From positions 1 through 48,263 of the forward strand of contig JALLBK010000129.1 in assembly GCA_036940085.1 (NCBI GenBank): DNA of 48,263 nt, in the 5' to 3' direction. The position numbers and the translations under genes were made by a program. The first letter of the stretch is position 1. Every line of letters starts with the position of its first letter. Below the pieces are notes generated by a model. The model saw nothing but the letters and a program-made list of their open reading frames with translations. It did not search any database and had not been told where the DNA came from. The DNA comes from Discostella pseudostelligera. Its lineage: Eukaryota; Bacillariophyta; Thalassiosirophyceae; Thalassiosirales; Thalassiosiraceae. Below are positions 41,204 through 48,263 of this stretch, piece after piece.

Positions 41204-42973
41204 ATGAAGATGTGGGTAAACAGCATGATAATCGCCCGCTTGCTCACCGCTGCGCCGGCAGCTACACTAGCCTTCACTGCTCGCGGTGCCAAGAAATTCT
41301 CGCCTTCAATCACCAACGGGTGGCAGCAGCTGCAGCACCAGCAGCATCGGCAACGACACTGCCGTCCACGATATTCCTTCCAAGCGGGTCTAACCCCCGC
41401 CACCCCCTTCGACGACGGCACCTCACCCTTCGAAATCACCACACCCATCTACTACGTCAATGACAAACCACACATTGGACACGCCTACACAAGTCTCGCC
41501 TGCGATGTCATCGCCCGATACATGCGCCTATCCGGTCGGGATGTCTACTTCCTCACCGGGACCGACGAGCATGGACAAAAGGTCGAAACTACCGCGAAGA
41601 ATGCAGGCATGGACCCACAAAGTTTCTGTGATGAAATTAGTCAAAGCTTCCGTGACTTATTGACATTGTTACATATTAGCAATGATGAATTTATCCGAAC
41701 GACACAACAACATCATAAGGAGGCGGTGCAACATTTTTGGAAGCAGCTGGTCGAGAAGGGTGCGATATATTTGGGTAGTTACGAGGGATGGTACTCGGTA
41801 CGAGATGAATGTTATTACAATGAGAGTGAACTGGTTGATGGAAAGGCACCCACGGGTGCGGAAGTGCAGTGGGTGAAGAAGGAAGACTCGTACTTTTTCA
41901 AGTTGAGCGAATACCAAGAGAAATTGCTAGAGTATTATGAATCGCATCCCGATTTCATCGCGCCAGAATCACGTAAGAATGAGGTTGTTTCATTTGTCAA
42001 GGGTGGTCTCAAGGATTTGAGCATTAGTCGAACGACATTTGATTGGGGCGTGCCAGTTCCGGGGGACGATGAGCATGTCATGTATGTGTGGATTGATGCA
42101 TTAATGAATTACATGAGTGCATTGGGATATCCCAACATGGAGGAGGGATCAAATTTTGACAAATTTTGGCCGGCATCACTGCACGTTGTGGGAAAAGATA
42201 TATTGAGATTTCATGCAGTGTATTGGCCGGCGTTCCTCATGGCGGCGGGCCTACCATTGCCCAAACGCATCTTTGCCCATGGTTGGTGGACAAAGGATGG
42301 AGAGAAAATTTCCAAGTCGCTTGGGAATGTGATTGATCCAGTGGAACTTGTGAATACCTACGGTGTCGATCCTACGCGATTCTTCCTCATGTCGGAGGTC
42401 ACATTTGGCAATGATGGTGATTTCTCCGATGAGAAAATGATATACAAGGTCAATGCCAACTTATCGAACGAATTGGGCAATCTTAATCAACGGATACTGT
42501 CGCTGGTATTCAAGAATTGCAACGGTGCCGTGCCTACTGAAATTGGTGCCTTAATAGAGGACGATAAGGTACTCCTAGCCACGGCAGCATCTCTAGTAGA
42601 ACGAACAGGAGAGGCCATTGCCACCCAATCTCTAGACAAGTATGTCCAGCACATGGTGTCGATGGTATGGGGTGCAAACAAATACATTGACTCACAAGCG
42701 CCGTGGGTGCTGAAAAAGACGGACACGGAACGTATGAATACTGTATTGTATGTGTTGATGGAAGTTATGCGACATATCGCGATATTGTATCAGCCTTTGA
42801 TGCCATCATCGTCGAATGTGATATTGGACCAATTGAGTGTACCCAAGGAGGAGAGGAGGTTTGAACATTTGGGTAAGGAGGAATGTAAGATTGTGCTGGG
42901 GAGGGAGGTCGATAAGCCCACAGCGGTATTCCCTCGGTTTGAAGTTCCAGTTGGTGAGGTTGTGAATGCATGA
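41204..42973 (+). CDS. Organellar methionyl-tRNA synthetase
   Basis: The product has 589 residues from ATG 41204. It is a class I synthetase of the bacterial MetRS type without a C-terminal dimer domain. Motifs are TTPIYYVNDKPHIGHAYTS (HIGH at about 90), LTGTDEHGQKV, TFDWGVPVPGDDEHVMYVW and GEKISKSLGNVIDP (KMSKS as KISKS at about 368). There is no four-cysteine zinc knuckle, as in the shorter MetRS2 group. The N-terminus (MIIARLLTAAPAATLAFTARG) looks like a signal peptide with an ASAF-like site, followed by a basic Gln-rich stretch; plastid, possibly dual, targeting is expected. Single exon. Confidence 0.93.
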   Translation: MKMWVNSMIIARLLTAAPAATLAFTARGAKKFSPSITNGWQQLQHQQHRQRHCRPRYSFQAGLTPATPFDDGTSPFEITTPIYYVNDKPHIGHAYTSLACDVIARYMRLSGRDVYFLTGTDEHGQKVETTAKNAGMDPQSFCDEISQSFRDLLTLLHISNDEFIRTTQQHHKEAVQHFWKQLVEKGAIYLGSYEGWYSVRDECYYNESELVDGKAPTGAEVQWVKKEDSYFFKLSEYQEKLLEYYESHPDFIAPESRKNEVVSFVKGGLKDLSISRTTFDWGVPVPGDDEHVMYVWIDALMNYMSALGYPNMEEGSNFDKFWPASLHVVGKDILRFHAVYWPAFLMAAGLPLPKRIFAHGWWTKDGEKISKSLGNVIDPVELVNTYGVDPTRFFLMSEVTFGNDGDFSDEKMIYKVNANLSNELGNLNQRILSLVFKNCNGAVPTEIGALIEDDKVLLATAASLVERTGEAIATQSLDKYVQHMVSMVWGANKYIDSQAPWVLKKTDTERMNTVLYVLMEVMRHIAILYQPLMPSSSNVILDQLSVPKEERRFEHLGKEECKIVLGREVDKPTAVFPRFEVPVGEVVNA

Positions 42974-43580
42974 AGCGAGAATCTCCGATACAATAGTACC
43001 TTGGAATCGAGGATAGTAAGAGTATGCTAGATATTAAATCTATCAATAGTACGTGAGGATGTTGAGTACTTCTATCGATGAAGTTGTTGCGTCGGCATGA
43101 AGGAGCACGGAGGGAGTGACTCGACTCTACTTACACGTGGCAGTAAAAATGGCGGGAGATTTTTTTGCTTCCGGCGGAACAGGTGGTGGACAAGGGCCAC
43201 GTCAGCAAGGCAGAAAGAACGCTCCACAAGAGTCCACAAGGCCACATGACATGAGATGAGAGTCGTCATCAAAATGCCAACTCGGCCACCTGCCACCTCA
43301 ACACTTCCGCTGCCAACACAACATGGCGAAGAATTCCCTTCCTATCGACATTCGACATGGACGCTGTTGCCTGAGCTTTTTATCCATAATATTTCGGAAC
43401 GGCAATCAATATCATATGATCATGAGCGGCTCTCACTCCTCCATTGATATGGCAGCCATGAGCTCCATGCCCCAGCATCTCATCGGCAATCTTCGTTGGC
43501 GGTCTGATCTCGACGACGAGGCGACCACTGTGATGCCTTCGCGGAACACACGACGTTCCACCCCGGCCACTTGCACCACC
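42974..43580. promoter_or_regulatory. Promoter region of the sigma-factor gene
   Basis: At 43134-43157 is the composite element CACGTG, 11 bases, GGCGGGA (ttacacgtggcagtaaaaat followed by ggcggga), preceded by TGACTCGACTC at 43118. The frame from 43323 runs into the sigma factor but its sequence shows no domain; I take it as 5' leader. Confidence 0.5.
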
Positions 43581-43581
43581 A

Positions 43582-43692
43582 TGGCCTGCCTAGTCTTGGC
43601 TTGCACAGCCTCTATTGGTCATGCCCTCTCACTCTCNTGGCCTGCCTAGTCTTGGCTTGCACAGCCTCTATTGGTCATGCCCTCTCACTCTC
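43582..43692 (+). repeat. Perfect 55-bp duplication around an N: assembly artefact
   Basis: Bases 43582-43636 and 43638-43692 are identical, separated by a single N at 43637. This looks like two contig ends that overlap but were joined with one unknown base. Removing 56 bases restores one open frame from 43323 through the sigma factor. Confidence 0.85.
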
Positions 43693-45304
43693 AACGGTTA
43701 GCTCGAAATCGCTGGTCAACCAGGCAAGAATGATTCGAGAGCTCAAACATGGCGGTGTCGTTGATATCGTCGAGTCACCACAACAAGTGCAGCAGGGACA
43801 ACAACTTCTCATGGGGGATCTACTGATGACGAAACCACTAATGGACAGTGCGGCACTGTCGGCGTCTCTCTTTGATGATTTTGCCAACTCACTCGAAAGT
43901 GCCATTGCAAAAAGTAATTCCGGACTTTCGTCGTCTTCGTCATCGTCTGACAAGAGCCTTGCCGAGGAATATGATCGATTCATGGCCGAGGATGCAGCAC
44001 TCTCGTCCATGATTTATGAAAATACCAAACCAGGAAGTTTGGTTGACGAAATTAAACTAAGTATGGGTGCCGATATTGGTGCGGGTGTAGAAGATATGGA
44101 AGCTCGGTTGCAGCGCGAGGCAGCCTACCGTCGTCGAATTCGTGAGCAGCAGAAGGAAATGCGAGCACAGAATGTGGACGAGATCGAGGCTTCACGATCT
44201 GTGTCCAAACCATCCATCAAGATTATGCGCCGGTCCAAGCTGGCATCAGCAGCAGTACCTTCCAAACAACGACGGCTTCTCACCAAATCCTCCTCCTCCT
44301 TCGAGAAGCAACCATCGTCTCCACTCTTGACACGAGAACAAGAATACGCACTAGCCCATACCATCCAGGCCGGAACACGCGTCCACAAGCTCAAGGCAGA
44401 ATACGAATCAACGCACTCTACACCATTAACCAAGAAGGCATGGGCCCAACTGGCCAACATGTCACCGAACGAACTCCGCAAACTAATCTCTGACTACCGT
44501 ACTGCCAAGCAGGAATTAGTCTCGAGCAATATGGGATTAGTCCGTGCTGTAGTCCAATCGCAGTATGCACGCAAGGCATACTACCGTGGTGTTCCCATGG
44601 AGGAGTTGATCCAAGAGGGATCGTTGGGGCTGATCCGTGCCGCGGAATTGTTCGACCCCGCGAAAGGGTTGCGATTTAGTACCTACGCGACGATTTGGAT
44701 CAAGGGTGTCTTGTCGAATACTAATTCATTAGATGAGGTGATTAATTTACCGAATCGAGAGAAGGCAATGTGGAATAAAATACAACAGGCTATGGAGGAT
44801 ATGCAGAATGATGATAAGTCATCCTCCTCAGGCAACAACAAGGGTAGTGGGAAACAGCAACCTTCCGAGGAGATACTGGCAGCCAAGCTCGGGATGGATG
44901 TCTCCATGGTCCAACAACACTTGCGTCGTATGAATTGCGTATCAAAAGTTCTCAGTCTCGACTATCAATACACCTCAACTACCCGCTCTGGCTTTGCAGA
45001 TAATAAACAAGAGATGCTCCAATCCGGTTTGCAGTTCGGGACCGATGCCGACCTGGCCGAACGTGCGCAATTCAAGGCCGACATACTTTCGGGGTTGATA
45101 CGCAATCTTACCCAGAAGGAGGTGACACTCATGCGATTACGATATGGACTTGAGGACGGGGTGGAATATACCGTGAAGGAGTGTGCGGCAAAGATGGGGA
45201 TTAATAGGGAGACAATACGGAAGTTGCAGCACTCTTGTTTGAAGAAGTTGCGAGAGGCGAGTAATATGGAGAGTTTGCAGGAATATCTCTTGACCGTGGC
45301 TTAG
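43637..45304 (+). CDS. Nuclear-encoded plastid sigma-70 factor
   Basis: The start lies in the duplicated block: if N is A, ATGGCC at 43637 begins a 555-residue frame. The ATG at 43581 gives the same protein once the duplication is collapsed. The protein starts with a signal peptide (ACLVLACTASIGHALSLS). After a Ser-rich, helical head come the sigma domains: REQEYALAHTIQAGTRVHKL (region 1.2), SSNMGLVRAVVQSQY and IQEGSLGLIRAAELFDPAKG (region 2), FSTYATIWIKGVLSN (2.4), PSEEILAAKLGMDVSMVQQH (3) and VKECAAKMGINRETIRKLQH (4.2 helix-turn-helix). It directs the plastid-encoded RNA polymerase to -35/-10 promoters. Region 2.4 reads IWIKGVLSN where WWIRQAI is usual, so promoter preference may differ. 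Confidence 0.92.
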   Translation, partial: XACLVLACTASIGHALSLSTVSSKSLVNQARMIRELKHGGVVDIVESPQQVQQGQQLLMGDLLMTKPLMDSAALSASLFDDFANSLESAIAKSNSGLSSSSSSSDKSLAEEYDRFMAEDAALSSMIYENTKPGSLVDEIKLSMGADIGAGVEDMEARLQREAAYRRRIREQQKEMRAQNVDEIEASRSVSKPSIKIMRRSKLASAAVPSKQRRLLTKSSSSFEKQPSSPLLTREQEYALAHTIQAGTRVHKLKAEYESTHSTPLTKKAWAQLANMSPNELRKLISDYRTAKQELVSSNMGLVRAVVQSQYARKAYYRGVPMEELIQEGSLGLIRAAELFDPAKGLRFSTYATIWIKGVLSNTNSLDEVINLPNREKAMWNKIQQAMEDMQNDDKSSSSGNNKGSGKQQPSEEILAAKLGMDVSMVQQHLRRMNCVSKVLSLDYQYTSTTRSGFADNKQEMLQSGLQFGTDADLAERAQFKADILSGLIRNLTQKEVTLMRLRYGLEDGVEYTVKECAAKMGINRETIRKLQHSCLKKLREASNMESLQEYLLTVA

Positions 45305-45390
45305 ACATGAAAGATTTGCTATTATTAACCTAATATTTGTACATTTAATTAGACAACACATTAATTCTTGAATCACCACTATCCAAGTTG

Positions 45391-45762
45391 TCAATTGTCA
45401 CTCGTTGCATCACTCAAGTTGCACTTGAAAAATGGCATAACCTTCATCTTCTCCGCTGCAGTCTTCGTAACGCATAATCCATAGATTGGTTCCGCACACC
45501 ATATGCACCCCGCCACTATTGTTCCACAATCATTCGAGTTCACTGCTGATAGGAGACAGCCGGATAGCGTTGGAGAAGTAGTATCATCGGTAGTGGTAAT
45601 GTCGAACGAAGATGATAAAGTGGACGTGGAGCCTACTTCCTCGTGATCCTCGCCACGCAAAGACGCATGACAACAGTGAGGGATGATAATGCCTACTACT
45701 AATACCAGAAGGATTAGGGCACGTGAAGACCGATTTCGGACGCCATTGTTCGACATCATCAT
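45391..45762 (-). CDS. Small secreted cysteine-rich protein
   Basis: The product has 123 residues. A signal peptide (SRALILLVLVVGIIIPHCCHA) is followed by a Ser/Thr-rich spacer and a six-cysteine module, GCLLSAVNSNDCGTIVAGC, then IWC, YGLCVTK and PFFKC. The pattern suggests three disulfides and an extracellular or wall-associated role. I do not recognise a named family. It converges on the sigma-factor gene, with 86 bases between. Confidence 0.65.
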   Translation of the reverse strand: MMMSNNGVRNRSSRALILLVLVVGIIIPHCCHASLRGEDHEEVGSTSTLSSSFDITTTDDTTSPTLSGCLLSAVNSNDCGTIVAGCIWCAEPIYGLCVTKTAAEKMKVMPFFKCNLSDATSDN

Positions 45763-45985
45763 GTTGCAGGTGCAACTAACTAAAGTGAGGAGTGAGAAGT
45801 ATTACTACTTACTACTTACGGGCTCGGACCGTCTGTCCGTCGACGAAGTGTCCGTCTGTCCATCGACGGTGATTCCGTCTGTCCGCGGACCGCATTTGGC
45901 TTCGGATATCACTCCACGTGTAAGCAAGAAGTGATGTTTCTGTTTCTCTGCCCCGCCCATCAAAAGTCTCCCATCACCAAGCACC
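45763..45985. promoter_or_regulatory. Divergent promoter with three CCGTCTGTCC repeats
   Basis: The motif CCGTCTGTCC occurs at 45829, 45852 and 45875, at a spacing of 23 bases. A CCACGTGTAAG box, the reverse complement of the CTTACACGTGG seen at 13453 and 43130, lies at 45913-45923. Confidence 0.5.
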
Positions 45986-47287
45986 ATGGCGGCCGCCGCC
46001 AGTACTACTACTAGCTCGTCCATCATGACCTCGTTCCAGCAGCGTTCCGCCTGCCTAGCCATCGCCCTCCTCTCCATCAATGCTGTCGAATCGTTCTCCT
46101 ACACTAAAATAAATGACATCATCCAGCAGACGCCGCTGTCACTTGTCGGCCGCGGCACAACATCACCATCTTCGGTATCGGTATGCACCACCATTAGCAG
46201 CACGAGAAGATTCGCCGCCTCATCTGAAACCGAAACCGATGCCCAAATCCGTGATCGCATCCTCCACGAAATCGACGCTGGTCTACGAAGCTACACACAA
46301 TCAGACATGAAGCTTCTATCCGATTATGGCGAGCCAGAAGATGCCCTCGCCCTCGAGGACGATGATGATGATGCCATAGATGCATCAACCTTGGGCCAAT
46401 GGGATGAATCCGACTTGCAGGATAAATTCGACTACGAATGGTTCCCCGAATTGGGTGACGCTGATCCAAATAATCTTGATACGTCCTACGAGTATGTCGA
46501 AACTATACCGCTGGATGAAGAGGGGAATGAGGTGGGATACAATCCAATCTTTGGTCCATCCAACCCAATTGATGGTCGGACGATCTTAAACCCACCCGAT
46601 TCGTATGTTATCGATGAAAAGACACGAGATGATCGATTGGTACCACAGGATTTTCCCGATGGTGATCCTGAACGTGACGCGAATGCACAAATTACAGCCT
46701 TTCGCAAATCGCTTCGGCAGGTGGAGACATATACCGATCCTTACCTCAAGATGGAGGTACCTCGTCACACAGCCAAATGGCATGGCTACCCCGAACAATT
46801 ATCCTACCCTAAGAAGGAATACATGAATAATCGATTTACGAAGCCAGAGGATAAGACCGACTTTGATGCACTTGGTCCAGCATTGGCACGGAAGGTGGCA
46901 GTCCAGATGGCACGTGCCAAAAACAACGAATGGTTGCCCGCCGGAACCAGTGCATCCTATCACGCAAGCAAGATAGCCATCTACAAAGAAAAGGGTGTGA
47001 TTACTGGCTCCACTCTATCCGGTGACGTTGATGAAAGTATCGTTACCAAAATCCAACCAGCATTGGATGTCCTCGGAGATGTTGTTGAACTATTAAGTAT
47101 CGAAGTTGGCACCGTCTTTAGATTCAAATATCATGGTTTGATTAAGAACAAACGTGGAATGGAAGCATGGGCGGGAGTTCTTATTCGTAATTGTGATGTG
47201 GAGTGCACTGGTGTGGTGTTTGAGACGGGATATAGAAAGAGAGATCCGGCGTATGATGGTGGGGATCGATGGTATGGTCCATATTAA
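45986..47287 (+). CDS. Unrecognised plastid-targeted protein
   Basis: The product has 433 residues; a second ATG at 46025 is possible. A signal peptide ends in NAVESFSYTK, an ASAF-like site, so plastid import is expected. An acidic helical segment follows (EPEDALALEDDDDDA). The middle is rich in Pro and Asp (ELGDADPNNLDTSYEYVETI). The last 90 residues look most ordered and conserved: LDVLGDVVELLSIEVGTVFR, KYHGLIKNKRGMEAWAGVLI, CTGVVFETGYRKRDPAYDGG and a final DRWYGPY. I recognise no named domain. Single exon. Confidence 0.8.
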   Translation: MAAAASTTTSSSIMTSFQQRSACLAIALLSINAVESFSYTKINDIIQQTPLSLVGRGTTSPSSVSVCTTISSTRRFAASSETETDAQIRDRILHEIDAGLRSYTQSDMKLLSDYGEPEDALALEDDDDDAIDASTLGQWDESDLQDKFDYEWFPELGDADPNNLDTSYEYVETIPLDEEGNEVGYNPIFGPSNPIDGRTILNPPDSYVIDEKTRDDRLVPQDFPDGDPERDANAQITAFRKSLRQVETYTDPYLKMEVPRHTAKWHGYPEQLSYPKKEYMNNRFTKPEDKTDFDALGPALARKVAVQMARAKNNEWLPAGTSASYHASKIAIYKEKGVITGSTLSGDVDESIVTKIQPALDVLGDVVELLSIEVGTVFRFKYHGLIKNKRGMEAWAGVLIRNCDVECTGVVFETGYRKRDPAYDGGDRWYGPY

Positions 47288-48208
47288 CCTGTTCTGATAC
47301 TGGTTGCACTGCTGCCTACTCCTTCTATCCTAATAGGCCCACCAATAAGTAACAAAGATAGAACATTCAAAATGATAATGCTTGCTCCGTAATCTATGTA
47401 GTGTTGTCACTTAATGGCAATCATGTTTTTGCAAATATTACTAGTTGCTAGATGTGCTAATGTTCTGCATCTCTAGGTGGCAAGCTCAAGCAAATATAGG
47501 GAATCCTTTGTCAGTTTGAATGATATCAACTTTATATGGAGTGAATGATGTCACTTTCTCTCGCTTCATTACCAAGAGTTTTGAAAACTGTCTGAAGTAT
47601 GTCTCCAACACAGCTTATGTTACAGCATGATGACATTCTTATACATCATGCAAACACCAGGCATATTAATGTATGCTTCAAATGCAGGATGGTGATTTGC
47701 CCATCATCATTATGAAATGAAAATAGATATTCCAACATATCATTGTTCTATATCCTCCTCCTCTTGCTGGTACATATTGCATCATAGTACCCACTGCCTC
47801 AGCAGCTCCTTGTATTCTACTCCTCTTCTTGGATTCTTGTATGGTCATGCTACACCACCTTCTCCTCACCACTCCTCCTCCTCTGGTCCTCATTGCATCT
47901 GCATTGATCATCACTCATTCCATAGATCATTCAGCATGTTAGTACTCATTATTTGACTACATCACTCTCATCTGTAGCTTCTTCTTGAACACCCTCCTCC
48001 TTATCATGTTGCAGTTGCATTTCTCATCATCATGCTGGTGACTGCTAATTTTCACCCCCACCAATTCTTCACTTTGCATACTGCCAATTTGGTGCTCCTC
48101 ACCACCACTCAACACTCACTTTCTCAGTATAAAGTCTCAGCTTGGTGCATTCTACTAGCATTGTCACATCTTGGCTTGGTGCATTCTAGAATTGTCACAC
48201 CTCATTCT

Positions 48209-48263
<55 letters not shown>
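47288..48263. other. AT-rich region without a recognisable gene
   Basis: The 976 bases at the right edge hold the 3' end of the previous gene, pyrimidine-rich CTC/TCC tracts (47750-47990), an imperfect direct repeat (cttggtgcattcta...attgtcaca, at about 48140 and 48174) and a microsatellite. Short frames here are low complexity. It may be the upstream part of a gene beyond the edge. Confidence 0.4.
48209..48263 (+). repeat. (CAACAG)n microsatellite at the window edge
   Basis: About nine perfect CAACAG units run off the right edge. In one frame they would encode polyglutamine, but no start or flanking coding sequence is visible. Confidence 0.9.

Noticed and set aside
1..48263. tRNA, rRNA, snRNA or CRISPR features
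   Set aside because: None was recognised in the intergenic regions by eye; a covariance-model scan would be needed to exclude small RNAs.

Overview
This is 48 kb of protein-coding nuclear DNA from a photosynthetic stramenopile, most likely a centric diatom of the Thalassiosira/Skeletonema/Cyclotella type. The evidence is as follows. Genes are compact, with zero to five short GT-AG introns each. Many proteins begin with a hydrophobic signal peptide ending in an ASAFAP-like motif (AAFAP, KAFSP, TAFSP, LGFVP), which marks complex-plastid import. One gene encodes an EGF-repeat protein of the Sig1/Ocm1 mastigoneme type, and beside it lies a candidate axonemal protein; this fits an organism with flagellated sperm. 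There are no operons, ribosome-binding sites, CRISPR arrays or recognisable tRNA/rRNA genes. Gene order is mostly alternating divergent and convergent pairs.

Layout. 0-9 kb: the end of an unknown gene; plastid Fe-S carrier HCF101 (-); a Sec20-like SNARE (+); a C20orf85/LLC1-like axonemal protein (-) divergent from a six-exon Sig1-like mastigoneme protein (+); a catalytically dead plastid ClpR (-) divergent from chaperonin subunit CCT1 (+). 9-18 kb: a heat-shock-factor-type regulator (+), proteasome ubiquitin receptor RPN10 (-), a DCC thioredoxin-like protein (+) and a large JmjC/cupin protein (+). 17.6-23.8 kb: a broken transposase-like remnant (-), a four-exon DEAD-box helicase (+), a five-exon AT74-type histidine phosphatase (-) and a PLP enzyme of the cystathionine gamma-lyase/synthase family (+). 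24-29.3 kb: two same-strand plastid RluA-like paralogues with the same intron position, flanking an unrecognised gene. 30-33.3 kb: a RibD-type deaminase fused to a CRM/YhbY RNA-binding domain, then RNA polymerase I subunit RPA49. 33.5-40.3 kb: decapping scaffold EDC4/Ge-1 (-) divergent from an unusually large TFIIB-like factor (+). 41-48 kb: organellar methionyl-tRNA synthetase, a plastid sigma-70 factor (its start spoiled by an assembly duplication), a small secreted cysteine-rich protein, an unrecognised plastid protein, and 1 kb without a gene ending in a (CAACAG)n microsatellite.

The most notable points are: the deaminase-CRM fusion; a repeated promoter module (a CACGTG-type box, about 10 bp, then GGCGGGA) with six clustered copies between RPN10 and the DCC gene and single copies elsewhere; the flagellar gene pair; and the paired RluA-like genes that read HRLG where the family's catalytic HRLD is expected. 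Many genes serve organelle gene expression and proteostasis (sigma factor, MetRS, two pseudouridine synthases, ClpR, HCF101), but they are independent transcription units. All exon joins were worked out by eye from GT-AG signals and reading frame; none was checked against transcripts or databases.
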